Of a stretch of 64,000 bases of DNA, positions 45,744-55,148 are shown piece by piece; the first letter of the stretch is position 1; every line of letters begins with the position of its first letter. The notes under the pieces are model-generated. The model ran no database searches, was not told the origin of the DNA, and worked only from the letters and a program-made list of their open reading frames with translations. The position numbers and the translations under genes were made by a program. Source of the DNA: JAKPUX01 sp035353815 (GTDB lineage: Bacteria; Zhuqueibacterota; Zhuqueibacteria; Residuimicrobiales; Residuimicrobiaceae); NCBI GenBank assembly GCA_035353815.1, contig DAOQAG010000009.1:44005-108004 (forward strand), given 5' to 3'.

Positions 45744-45890
45744 GCAGACGAGCGTGCGGTTTCAGATTTTTTTCCTGAAGCAGGCGAAGCGGCGTATCAC
45801 ACCGCTGGCAGCGTACATTCGCGCTGCTCCGGGGGGAAAAGGCGCTGAAGGGATTTGGATAGCGATATTCAAGAACATCAGGGAGCAGGA

Positions 45891-48389
45891 ATGAAACGAA
45901 TAGTCGTCTGGATCTTGGGTGGGTTGTGCACCCTGGTGTATGCGCAATCCACGGAACTGTATCGAGACCCTGCCGCGCCGGTCGAAGAACGTGTGGAGGA
46001 TCTTCTCAGCCGCATGACTCTGGCGGAAAAAATCGCGCTGATCGGCGGCACCGGGACCACCACCCGCGCCAACGAGCGGCTCGGCATCCCCGAGCTGAGA
46101 ATGACCGACGGCACCGCCGGCGTTCAACTCGACCGGGCCCCCTCCATGGCCTTCCCGGCACCGATCGCGCTGGCCGCGACCTGGAATCCGGATCTGGTGC
46201 GTCGCGCGGGCCGCGGCATGGGGCGGGAGGTCAAAGGCCATGGCCGGCATGTGCTGCTCGCGCCCTGTGTCAATATCGCCCGCATGCCGATGAGCGGCCG
46301 GAATTTTGAAGCCTATGGCGAGGACCCCTTTCTGGCTGCGCGGATGGCGGTGGCCGCCGTCCAGGGCATTCAGGAGGAAGGCGTAGCCGCTACGGTCAAA
46401 CACTTCGCCGCCAACAACCAGGAGAGCGAGCGGATGTTCGTGGATGTGGCCGTCAGCCGCCGCGCCCTGCAAGAGATCTATTTCCCCGCTTTCAAGGCGG
46501 CGGTCCGGGAAGCCGGTGCCGGGTGCGTAATGAGTTCCTACAACAAGGTCAACGGCCGTTTTGCCAGCGAAAATGAGTACCTCCTCAAAGAGATCCTCAG
46601 GGATGAATGGGGCTTCCGGGGCGTCATCATGAGCGACTGGGGAGCGACGCATTCCGCGATTCCAACCGCGCGCGGCGAGCTTGATATCGAGATGCCCACC
46701 GGGGTCTTTATGAATATGGATTCGCTGCAGGCCCCCATCGCCGATGGCCGTGTACCGCTCGCGGCCATCGAGCAAAAGGCCCGCCATATCCTGACCCTGA
46801 TCTTCAAACTCGGACTCTTCGACCATCCTCCACTCGCCAGGAACCCGACCCTGATCAACACTCCCGAAAACCGGCAGATCGCTTATGAGGCTGCGCTCGC
46901 CGGTATGGTTCTGCTCAAGAATGAGCGGAACATCCTGCCGCTCAACCCGAAGCGGGTCAAGACCATCGCCGTCATCGGACCTAACGCCAGGGTGGCGCGG
47001 ACCGGCGGAGGCGGCAGCTCGGAGGTCAATGACCTCACCCCGGTTACCTTGCTCGACGGCCTGAAAAGCCGCCTGCCCGAGGTCCATTTCGAATTTGCCC
47101 AGGGCGCCATCCTGGATAATACGACCGAGATCGATCCCATCGCGGCGAAAAATCTCTTTACCGATCGATCCGGAAAACAGCAAGGCCTGAACGCCGAGTA
47201 CTTTAACAACATCGACCTCGTCGGCCGCCCCATCCTCCAGCGAATCGACCGGGAGATCCATTTCACCTGGGATGAGAACGGGCCAGGTTCGGGCGTCGCC
47301 AGGGATCATTATTCGGTCCGCTGGAGCGGCTATATCAAAATGGATGCCACCGCGGAATACATCCTGGCCATCGTCGGCGACGATGGCATGCGCCTCTGGC
47401 TGGATGATCAGCTCCTGCTGGACGCCTGGTACCCCCATGGCGCCATGAAACGGGCGGCGGCGGTCCGCCTGCAGAAAGGGCGCTATTATCAGGTCCGGTT
47501 CGAACTCTACGAAAAGGCGGGCGGGGCGGTCGCCACCCTCGGCTGGGACATCGCTCGCGAGGCCCTCTACCGGGAAGCAGCAGCGACAGCGCGCAAGGCC
47601 GATTGCGTCATTCTGGCCGTCGGCACCACCAGCGCACTCGAAACCGAGGGCAGGGACCGTCCCGATCTGGTTCTGCCCAACGGCCAGGATCAATTGATCG
47701 AACGCGTGGCGGCCGTCAACAAGAACGTCATTGTCGTCCTCACCGCCGGCAGCCCCGTCCTGATGGATCGCTGGATCGGCCAGGTGCCCGGTCTCCTTGA
47801 TACCTGGTTCCCCGGCACCGAGGGCGGACATGCCATCGTCGATATCCTCGTGGGAAACGCCAATCCCTCGGGAAAGCTGCCCATGACCTTTCCGCACCGC
47901 TGGGAGGAGTGCTCCGCCTATCGCACCTACAACCGCTTCAAGGAGAGAAGCTATTATGCGGATGATATCTATGTCGGTTACCGGCATTTTGACAAATATC
48001 ATCTCACTCCGCTCTTCCCCTTCGGCTTTGGGCTCTCCTACACCAGGTTTGCCTATTCCGATCTCCACGTCACCCGGGAGGGCGACCACTTTACGGTCAC
48101 CTTCGCCATCAGAAATACCGGCACAACCCGGGGCGAAGAGACAGCCCAATTATACGTTGGCGCAGGCCAATCCAGTATGGACAAGCCGGAGAAAGAGCTG
48201 AAGGGATTCGCCAAGGTCCGGCTCGACCCTGGTGAAGAAAAGCAGGTCAAGCTGCTGCTGACCAGGGAGGCCTTTGCCTGGTACAGCGAACAATTCAATG
48301 CCTGGCAAGTCGATCCGGGCCTCTACCGGATCAGCATCGGGGCCTCTTCGCGCGATTTCCGGCTCGAGGCCGAACTCAACCTGGAATAA
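45891..48389 (+). CDS. GH3 beta-glucosidase-like enzyme with PA14 insert
   Basis: An 832-residue secreted GH3 enzyme (signal peptide IVVWILGGLCTLVYA). The GH3 N-terminal barrel (about 35-300) includes AAWNPD-type segments, KHFAANNQE and the nucleophile Asp249 in MSDWGAT. The C-terminal alpha/beta sandwich is interrupted by a PA14 domain (about 428-560; GLNAEYFNN, IVGDDGMRLWLDDQLL) and resumes at AVGTTSALETEGRDR. A fibronectin-like domain ends it (RGEETAQLYVG). The PA14 insertion usually shapes substrate selection near the active site. ATG 45891 has GGGAG 6 nt before it; a 12-codon longer frame has none. It probably cleaves beta-glucosides or beta-xylosides. Confidence 0.93.
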   Translation: MKRIVVWILGGLCTLVYAQSTELYRDPAAPVEERVEDLLSRMTLAEKIALIGGTGTTTRANERLGIPELRMTDGTAGVQLDRAPSMAFPAPIALAATWNPDLVRRAGRGMGREVKGHGRHVLLAPCVNIARMPMSGRNFEAYGEDPFLAARMAVAAVQGIQEEGVAATVKHFAANNQESERMFVDVAVSRRALQEIYFPAFKAAVREAGAGCVMSSYNKVNGRFASENEYLLKEILRDEWGFRGVIMSDWGATHSAIPTARGELDIEMPTGVFMNMDSLQAPIADGRVPLAAIEQKARHILTLIFKLGLFDHPPLARNPTLINTPENRQIAYEAALAGMVLLKNERNILPLNPKRVKTIAVIGPNARVARTGGGGSSEVNDLTPVTLLDGLKSRLPEVHFEFAQGAILDNTTEIDPIAAKNLFTDRSGKQQGLNAEYFNNIDLVGRPILQRIDREIHFTWDENGPGSGVARDHYSVRWSGYIKMDATAEYILAIVGDDGMRLWLDDQLLLDAWYPHGAMKRAAAVRLQKGRYYQVRFELYEKAGGAVATLGWDIAREALYREAAATARKADCVILAVGTTSALETEGRDRPDLVLPNGQDQLIERVAAVNKNVIVVLTAGSPVLMDRWIGQVPGLLDTWFPGTEGGHAIVDILVGNANPSGKLPMTFPHRWEECSAYRTYNRFKERSYYADDIYVGYRHFDKYHLTPLFPFGFGLSYTRFAYSDLHVTREGDHFTVTFAIRNTGTTRGEETAQLYVGAGQSSMDKPEKELKGFAKVRLDPGEEKQVKLLLTREAFAWYSEQFNAWQVDPGLYRISIGASSRDFRLEAELNLE

Positions 48390-48401
48390 CGCCTCGCGAT
48401 T

Positions 48402-48438
48402 GCGCCGCGACAGGCAAGTGCGCTCACGCACACGGCGC
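48402..48438 (+). terminator. Nested hairpin after the GH3 gene
   Basis: GCGCCG (48402-48407) pairs with CGGCGC (48433-48438), and inside it GTGCG (48418-48422) pairs with CGCAC (48427-48431). It starts 13 nt after the GH3 stop and may end that operon, but no T-run follows. The remaining stretch to the ilv promoter (48439-48586) shows nothing else I can name. Confidence 0.35.
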
Positions 48439-48586
48439 GACGGCCATCTGGATCGCATACGCCGCGGCCGGCAAGGTTCCGGTGACATCTGCTCGCCGCG
48501 CGTCAGGCAGTGGCGGAAAGCGCCTCTTCCCAGCGCCACGGGGCCAAAGACGCTGCAAACCTCCGGCGAATCTGCAAAGAAAAGGT

Positions 48587-48615
48587 TTGACTTTAAGCCG
48601 GCTTTGGTTTATATT
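48587..48615 (+). promoter_or_regulatory. Candidate sigma-70-like promoter for the ilv-leu operon
   Basis: -35 TTGACT (48587-48592) and -10 TATATT (48610-48615), each one base from consensus, with a 17-bp spacer. The start near 48622 would give about 32 nt before the leader peptide start and a leader RNA of roughly 340 nt before ilvB. Confidence 0.7.
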
Positions 48616-48653
48616 ATATTAAGTAACCTATTCATTGATTTCGCAGGACGCTG

Positions 48654-48815
48654 ATGAACTCTTCGCACCACATCGCCTGGGCGAACCTTTATGATTCCGG
48701 TCATAAAGGCCATGGTGCATTGCGTTCTTTCCTCGCTTTATCCGTCCACTCCCTGCGGGCCATCGCTATTCTGCATCTCATTCTTATTAACCTCTTGCTT
48801 CTGATTATCTACTAA
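48654..48815 (+). CDS. Putative Ile/Leu-rich leader peptide (attenuator)
   Basis: A 53-codon ORF that is absent from routine ORF lists because of its size. It starts at ATG 48654, with AGGA five bases upstream, and stops at TAA 48813-48815. The C-terminal end reads AIAILHLILINLLLLIIY: 13 of residues 37-52 are Ile or Leu and there is no Val. The Ile and Leu codons include several AT-ending forms (ATT, CTT, TTG, TTA), unlike the GC-rich codons of the surrounding genes. Leader peptides of this kind sense charged tRNA in ilv and leu operons of other bacteria. Its position between a good promoter and ilvB, and an operon that makes Leu and Ile, support this role. A small membrane protein is the main alternative. 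Translation is inferred. Confidence 0.68.
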   Translation: MNSSHHIAWANLYDSGHKGHGALRSFLALSVHSLRAIAILHLILINLLLLIIY

Positions 48816-48819
48816 ATCA

Positions 48820-48940
48820 GGGCTGCAAGAGGACAACCGCGAATCTCATCCACACCATCCCCAATTCGTATCACCCGCGAATACCTCTGCAGCCATAGGC
48901 TCATCATGGCTTGATGCCGCCTTGTTTCCGGCGGCAGCCC
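48820..48940 (+). promoter_or_regulatory. Mutually exclusive RNA pairings between leader peptide and ilvB
   Basis: Three pairings are visible. GGCTGCAAGAGG (48821-48832) can pair with CCTCTGCAGCC (48884-48894) with one bulge. TGCCGCC (48915-48921) and GGCGGCA (48930-48936) form a 7-bp hairpin. GGGCTGC (48820-48826) can instead pair with GCAGCCC (48934-48940), which would break both of the others. A ribosome stalled on the terminal Ile/Leu codons would cover bases near 48820. The last hairpin lies just before the ilvB Shine-Dalgarno and has no T-run, so control could act on translation rather than termination. Confidence 0.5.
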
Positions 48941-48960
48941 CCAGCAGAAGGAACCCCATC

Positions 48961-50679
48961 ATGACCGGCGCAGAGATGATCATTCACGCCTTAAGGCAGG
49001 AGGGCGTCCGTGCCCTCTTCGGGTATCCCGGCGGCATGGTGATCGATATTTTCGATCAACTCTACCGGTCAGGTTTTCCCTTCTATCTCACCCGGCATGA
49101 GCAAGGTGCGGTGCATGCCGCCGACGGATTCGCCCGCGCCTCGGGTGAGGTGGGGGTTTGCCTCGCCACCTCCGGACCCGGCGCCACCAATCTCGTCACC
49201 GGGCTGGCCACCGCTTACATGGATTCGATCCCCCTGGTGGCGATCACCGGTCAGGTGCCGACCCACCTGATCGGCAACGACGCCTTTCAGGAGGCCGATA
49301 TGCTCGGCATCACCCGATCGATCACCAAGCATAATTATCTGGTCAAGGAGGTCGATGAGCTGCCCGGCCTGCTCAAACGGGCCTTCTATATCGCCCGCAG
49401 CGGCCGGCCGGGACCGGTGCTCATCGACATCCCCAAGGATATTCAGCAGGCCTCGACCAACGAGCCCTATCCCGATCAGGTCGCGATCCGCAGTTACAAG
49501 CCGACCATCAACGGCCACCTGCCGCAGATCCAGAAGGCGGCCGCCCGCATCAACCGCTCCGAACGGCCGGTCCTCTTCGCCGGCGGCGGGGTCCTCTCCA
49601 GCGGCGCCAGCGCTGAACTGGAGAAACTCGCCCGCACGCTCCAGGCCCCGGTGACCACCAGCCTGATGGGCCTCGGGGCCTTCCCCGAAACCGATCCTCT
49701 CTCCCTCAAAATGGTCGGCATGCATGGCACCGCCTATGCCAATTACGCCATCCAGGAAGCCGACCTCCTGATCGCTATCGGTGTGCGCTTTGACGACCGC
49801 GTCACCGGCAAGGTGAGCAAGTTCGCCCCCAAGGCCGATATCATTCATATCGATATCGATCCCGCGACCATCCGCAAAAATGTCAAGGTCGCGATCCCGG
49901 TTGTCGGCGACATCCGCTGCGTCCTCTCCGAGCTCAACCAGCTGATCGCACCAGTCACACACGATGCCTGGCTGGAGACGATCGCCGGCTGGAAGCGCGA
50001 CCACCCCCTGGAGTACACCCAGAACGGCGGGATTTCGCCGCAGGCGGTGATCCGCACCATCGCCGAAATGACCCGTCACGAAGCGATCATCACCACCGAA
50101 GTGGGCCAGAACCAGATGTGGAGCGCGCAGTTTTTCGATTTCATCCGGCCGCGCAGCTGGATCAGCTCGGGCGGGCTTGGCACCATGGGATTCGGCCTGC
50201 CGGCGGCCATCGGCGCCCAGATCGCCCATCCGGACCGGCTGGTGATCGATATCGCCGGCGACGGCAGTATCCAGATGAACATCCAGGAGCTGGCCACCGC
50301 CGCCCTCTACAACCTGCCGGTCAAGATCGTCATCCTCAACAACCGCTCCCTCGGCATGGTGCGGCAGTGGCAGGCTATCTTTTACCAGCGCCGTTTTTCC
50401 GGGATCTGCCTCAACCGCGACGCGCGCTGCCCGGAGGCGTGTGACGGCCGGGGCGAGGCCTGCCCCGTCTACCTCCCCGATTTCGTCAAGCTGGCCGCGG
50501 CCTACAACATCGCCGGTTTCCGCTCCGATTCGCCGGCGGAGGTCCAGCCGCTTCTGGCCAAGGCGTTCGCCCTTCCCGGGCCGGTGATCGTCGAGTTTTT
50601 GATCAGCGAAGAGGAGAATGTCTTCCCGATGGTGCCCGCGGGTGCGGGACTGAATGAAATGATGAGAGGGATGGCCTGA
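48961..50679 (+). CDS. ilvB: Acetolactate synthase, large subunit
   Basis: A 572-residue thiamine-diphosphate enzyme that joins two pyruvates to acetolactate, or pyruvate and 2-ketobutyrate to acetohydroxybutyrate. ThDP motifs are clear: LTRHEQGAVHAADGFARASG holds the catalytic Glu, and GDGSIQMNIQELATAALYN is the metal-binding motif. ATG 48961 is preferred because AGAAGGA precedes it. Near the C-terminus an insertion carries four Cys (483, 490, 494 and 501; spacing C-x6-C-x3-C-x6-C) between FSGI and YLPDF, which may bind a metal. It overlaps ilvN by one base (TGATG), so the subunits are translated together. Confidence 0.96.
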   Translation: MTGAEMIIHALRQEGVRALFGYPGGMVIDIFDQLYRSGFPFYLTRHEQGAVHAADGFARASGEVGVCLATSGPGATNLVTGLATAYMDSIPLVAITGQVPTHLIGNDAFQEADMLGITRSITKHNYLVKEVDELPGLLKRAFYIARSGRPGPVLIDIPKDIQQASTNEPYPDQVAIRSYKPTINGHLPQIQKAAARINRSERPVLFAGGGVLSSGASAELEKLARTLQAPVTTSLMGLGAFPETDPLSLKMVGMHGTAYANYAIQEADLLIAIGVRFDDRVTGKVSKFAPKADIIHIDIDPATIRKNVKVAIPVVGDIRCVLSELNQLIAPVTHDAWLETIAGWKRDHPLEYTQNGGISPQAVIRTIAEMTRHEAIITTEVGQNQMWSAQFFDFIRPRSWISSGGLGTMGFGLPAAIGAQIAHPDRLVIDIAGDGSIQMNIQELATAALYNLPVKIVILNNRSLGMVRQWQAIFYQRRFSGICLNRDARCPEACDGRGEACPVYLPDFVKLAAAYNIAGFRSDSPAEVQPLLAKAFALPGPVIVEFLISEEENVFPMVPAGAGLNEMMRGMA

Positions 50680-51173
50680 TGCGACACATCATCAATCTAG
50701 AAGTCGAGAACAGCGCCGGGGTGATGGCGCGGATCGTCGGGCTCTTCAGCGCCCGCGGTTTCAATATCGAGAGCATCGTCGCCGGCAAGGCCGAAGCGGA
50801 CGACATCGCCCGCATCACCCTGGTGGTCATCGGCGACGACTGGGTGATCGAACAGGTCAGCAAACAGCTCAACAAGCTGATCGATGTCATCCGCGTTACC
50901 GACGTCACCCGGGAGGATTTTGTCAATCGCGAGCTGCTCCTGGTTAAGATCCATTGCCCGCCGGTCAAGCGTACCGAAGCCTCGCTGGTCGGTAACATCT
51001 TCGGCGCCAAGGTGGTCGACATCTCGGTCAAGTCGCTGACCTTTGAGTTGACCGGAAGCGAGTCCAAGATCATCGCTTTTCTCCAGACCCTGCGCCCCTT
51101 CGGCATCAAGGAGATCGAGCGCACCGGGCCGATTGCGATGGTGCGTGATTTCAATCCCCGGAGCAGTGAGTAA
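50679..51173 (+). CDS. ilvN: Acetolactate synthase, small regulatory subunit
   Basis: A 164-residue regulatory subunit with an N-terminal ACT domain (HIINLEVENSAGVMARIVGL, FNIESIVAGKAEADD) and the C-terminal ALS_ss region (REDFVNRELLLVKI, IAFLQTLRPFGIKEIERTG). It stimulates the catalytic subunit and gives feedback inhibition, normally by valine. Its length is typical. It follows ilvB with a one-base overlap. Confidence 0.95.
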   Translation: MRHIINLEVENSAGVMARIVGLFSARGFNIESIVAGKAEADDIARITLVVIGDDWVIEQVSKQLNKLIDVIRVTDVTREDFVNRELLLVKIHCPPVKRTEASLVGNIFGAKVVDISVKSLTFELTGSESKIIAFLQTLRPFGIKEIERTGPIAMVRDFNPRSSE

Positions 51174-51201
51174 AATGTTTCGCGCAGCGCCACAAAGGCA
51201 C

Positions 51202-51306
51202 CATAGCAACGAAACACCGGACTTAACCTCCGTGCCACCGAGCTGATTGGAGAGTTGCAGAGCGAGCTATGTAGCAACGAAACACCGGACTTAACCTCCG
51301 TGCCAC
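51202..51306. repeat. 35-bp direct repeat between ilvN and ilvC
   Basis: Bases 51202-51236 and 51272-51306 are identical, 70 bp apart, in the 183-bp gap. The first copy is preceded by GGCAC (near 51195), which can pair with GTGCC at its end. It resembles the intergenic repeat family with CACAAAGGCACC and CCTCCGTGCC elements seen in several environmental lineages. Confidence 0.75.
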
Positions 51307-51356
51307 AGCGAGAAACCTGTTAATATCCATAACTCTCACTTACTAAAGGAGATAGC

Positions 51357-52346
<990 letters not shown>

Positions 52347-52409
52347 CCTCTGGCTGTTGAACGGCAGCGCGCAGCGCAGGCCTGCGGCTGCAAAGAAAAG
52401 GAAAAGCAC

Positions 52410-53945
52410 ATGTCGCAAGAGCGGATTATCATATTTGACACCACCCTGCGTGACGGCGAGCAATCACCGGGCGCCAGCCTCGGGGTCAACGACAAGCTGA
52501 CCATCGCCGAGCAGCTGGCGCGCCTCAAGGTCGATGTCATCGAGGCGGGATTCCCGGTCTCCTCCCAGGCGCAGTTCGACGGGGTGCGGCTGATCGCCGG
52601 CCAGGTCAAGGGCCCGGCGATCGCCGCCCTGGCCCGCTGCATCGACAAGGATATCGATGCCGCCGGGGAGGCCCTCAAGGGAGCGGAACGGCCGCGCATC
52701 CACACCTTTGTCGCGACTTCGAAAATCCACCTGGAGAAGAAATTCCGCAAGAACGAGGCAGAGGTCCTGGAGATGGCTGTCGCCGGGGTTCGGCGCGCCA
52801 AACGCTACTGTGAGGAGGTGGAGTTCTCGCCCGAGGACTCGTCCCGCACCGGGCTCGAATTTCTGCTGCGCATCGTCGAGGCGGCCATAGCCGCGGGGGC
52901 GACAGTGATCAACATCCCCGATACCGTCGGTTTTGCCATGCCCGAGCAGTTCGGAACGCTGATCCGCACCGTGCGCGAGCGCGTCCCGAACATCCACAAG
53001 GCCGTGCTCAGTGTCCACTGCCACAACGACCTCGGCATGGCGGTCGCCAATACCCTGGCAGCGGTGCAAAATGGCGCCGGGCAGGTGGAGGTGACTGTCA
53101 ATGGCGTCGGCGAACGCGCCGGCAACGCCTCACTCGAGGAGGTGGTGATGGCCCTGAAGACCCGGGCCGATTTTTACAGCAGGGGCACGGGTATCGAAAC
53201 CCGTGAAATCCTGCGCACCAGCAAGATGGTCTCATCGCTGATGGGCATTCCGGTGCAGCCCAACAAGGCGATCGTCGGCGCCAACGCCTTCGCCCATGAA
53301 TCGGGCATCCACCAGGATGCCGTGATCAAGGACGCCACCACCTATGAAATCATGACCCCGCAGGAGATCGGCCTCAGCTCGAACGCCATCGTCCTCGGGC
53401 GCCACTCCGGCCGCCACGGGCTAAAGACCCGGCTGGAGGAACTCGGCTATGTTCTGCAGCCGGCGGAGCTGGATCACCTCTATCAGCGTTTTCTCGAGAT
53501 CGCCGACCGCAAGAAGGAGGTCTTTGACGACGACCTGCTCGCGTTGATGAGCGCCGAGATGGCCGAGACGCCCGAAACCTGGAAGCTCGATTATTTCCAC
53601 ATCCTCTCCGGAAACAAGACCGTGCCGACGGCCACGGTGGGACTCCGCCGCGGCGAGGCGTGCGTGCAGGAGGCCGCGGTCGGCGATGGCCCGGTCGATG
53701 CGGCCTACAACGCTCTCAACCGTATCGTCAACCTGCCGGTCACGCTGCAGGAGTACAGCCTGCGCGGCGTCACCGGCGGCAAGGAGGCGATCGGCGAAGT
53801 GGTCGTGCGCGTGCGCCATGCGGGCATCGCCTGGCTGGGACGCGGGGCTTCCACCGACATCATCGAGGCCTCGATCCGGGCCTATCTCCATGCGCTCAAC
53901 CGCATCCAGGCCGCGGCTCCGGATGCCCGAAAAAACGACGATTAA
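52410..53945 (+). CDS. leuA: 2-isopropylmalate synthase
   Basis: A 511-residue HMGL-like enzyme that condenses 2-ketoisovalerate with acetyl-CoA, committing carbon to leucine. The catalytic part has FDTTLRDGEQSPGASL, the metal site HCHNDLGMAVANT, NGVGERAGN and HESGIHQDAV. The C-terminal LeuA dimer domain (from about 390; VGLRRGEACVQEAAVGDGPVD) gives leucine feedback. Its fused regulatory domain and substrate motifs separate it from the CimA gene downstream. ATG 52410 follows AAGGAAAAG. Confidence 0.95.
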   Translation: MSQERIIIFDTTLRDGEQSPGASLGVNDKLTIAEQLARLKVDVIEAGFPVSSQAQFDGVRLIAGQVKGPAIAALARCIDKDIDAAGEALKGAERPRIHTFVATSKIHLEKKFRKNEAEVLEMAVAGVRRAKRYCEEVEFSPEDSSRTGLEFLLRIVEAAIAAGATVINIPDTVGFAMPEQFGTLIRTVRERVPNIHKAVLSVHCHNDLGMAVANTLAAVQNGAGQVEVTVNGVGERAGNASLEEVVMALKTRADFYSRGTGIETREILRTSKMVSSLMGIPVQPNKAIVGANAFAHESGIHQDAVIKDATTYEIMTPQEIGLSSNAIVLGRHSGRHGLKTRLEELGYVLQPAELDHLYQRFLEIADRKKEVFDDDLLALMSAEMAETPETWKLDYFHILSGNKTVPTATVGLRRGEACVQEAAVGDGPVDAAYNALNRIVNLPVTLQEYSLRGVTGGKEAIGEVVVRVRHAGIAWLGRGASTDIIEASIRAYLHALNRIQAAAPDARKNDD

Positions 53946-53960
53946 ACGAGGAGTCTCCCC

Positions 53961-55025
53961 ATGTCCATACGCATCGCAGTCCTGCCCGGCGACGGCATCG
54001 GGCCGGAAGTAGTCCGGGAAGCCGTTGAACTGCTCAAGCTGGTCGGCGAAAAAAGCGGAACGATCTTTACTTTCACCGAGGCGCTCGTCGGCGGGGCCGC
54101 CCTCGAAGCGCAGGGCGAGCCCCTGCCCGCGGCCACCCTTGCCCTCTGCCGGGAGAGCGACGTCGTCCTGCTCGGGGCCATCGGCCATCCGCGCTGGGAC
54201 ACCCTGCCCGCGGACAAGCGTCCCGAGCGCGGCCTGCTCGGCTTGCGCGGCGGGCTTGGCCTTTACGCCAATTTGCGGCCGGCCCGCATCTTCCCCAGCC
54301 TCGCCGCCGCTTCAAGCCTGAAACCCGAGCTGGTCGAAAACATCGACATTCTCATCGTGCGCGAACTTACCGGCGGGCTCTATTTCGGTCAACCGCGGGG
54401 GATCGAAGCGGAGCGGGCTTTCAATACCATGATTTATCACCGCCATGAGGTGGAGCGCATCGCCCGCGTAGCGTTCGACGCCGCCCGCCGCCGCCGTGGT
54501 CGGGTCACTTCGGTGGACAAGGCCAACGTCCTCGAGGTCTCGCAGTTCTGGCGCAAGATCGTCCTCGAGGTGGCCGGCGAGTATCCCGACGTCACCCTCG
54601 ACCACTTGTACGTCGACAACTGCGCCATGCAGCTGGTGCGCAATCCCGGTCAGTTCGATGTCATCCTCACCGAGAACATGTTCGGGGATATCCTCAGCGA
54701 TGAAGCGGCAATGCTCACCGGCTCGCTCGGAATGCTGCCCTCCGCCAGCCTCGGCAGCGGCACGGCTCTCTACGAACCGGTGCACGGCTCCGCGCCCGAT
54801 ATCGCCGGCCAGGGGATCGCCAATCCCATTGCGACGATGGCCTCGGTGGGGATGATGCTGCGCCACAGCCTCAGCCTGCCGGAGGAGGCCGATGCCATCG
54901 ACCGGGCGATCAGCCGGACGCTGGAGAGCGGGGCGCGCACCCGCGAAATCGCCCCGGCCGGGGCGGCCTGGATCGGCACCGTCGAAATGGGCCAACGCAT
55001 CCGCGATGCCTATGCGCAGCCCTGA
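53961..55025 (+). CDS. leuB: 3-isopropylmalate dehydrogenase
   Basis: A 354-residue NAD-dependent dehydrogenase of leucine synthesis; it also oxidises methylmalate in the citramalate route to Ile. PGDGIGPEVVREAVELL and RELTGGLYFGQPRG are family motifs, with LTENMFGDILSDEA in the cofactor region and EPVHGSAPDIAGQGIANP near the end. GAGGAG precedes ATG 53961. leuC and leuD, its usual partners, are not in the window. Confidence 0.96.
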   Translation: MSIRIAVLPGDGIGPEVVREAVELLKLVGEKSGTIFTFTEALVGGAALEAQGEPLPAATLALCRESDVVLLGAIGHPRWDTLPADKRPERGLLGLRGGLGLYANLRPARIFPSLAAASSLKPELVENIDILIVRELTGGLYFGQPRGIEAERAFNTMIYHRHEVERIARVAFDAARRRRGRVTSVDKANVLEVSQFWRKIVLEVAGEYPDVTLDHLYVDNCAMQLVRNPGQFDVILTENMFGDILSDEAAMLTGSLGMLPSASLGSGTALYEPVHGSAPDIAGQGIANPIATMASVGMMLRHSLSLPEEADAIDRAISRTLESGARTREIAPAGAAWIGTVEMGQRIRDAYAQP

Positions 55026-55148
55026 CCCGTACGCCGCAAAAGGATGCCCCTCACCGCGACAGGACGAGAGGGCGAGCGGGCCGGCGGTGTCTGCGCCACG
55101 CCGCGCTCTGCAGGCCGTCGCCAGACCTGCTCAGAAAAGGAGTAATCC

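Noticed and set aside
48915..48936. The hairpin before ilvB as a classical intrinsic terminator
   Set aside because: The 7-bp stem is followed by C/A-rich sequence, not a run of T, so I list it only as part of a possible attenuator.
51202..51306. Possible CRISPR array
   Set aside because: Only two 35-bp repeats with one 35-bp spacer, inside an operon and without cas genes nearby.
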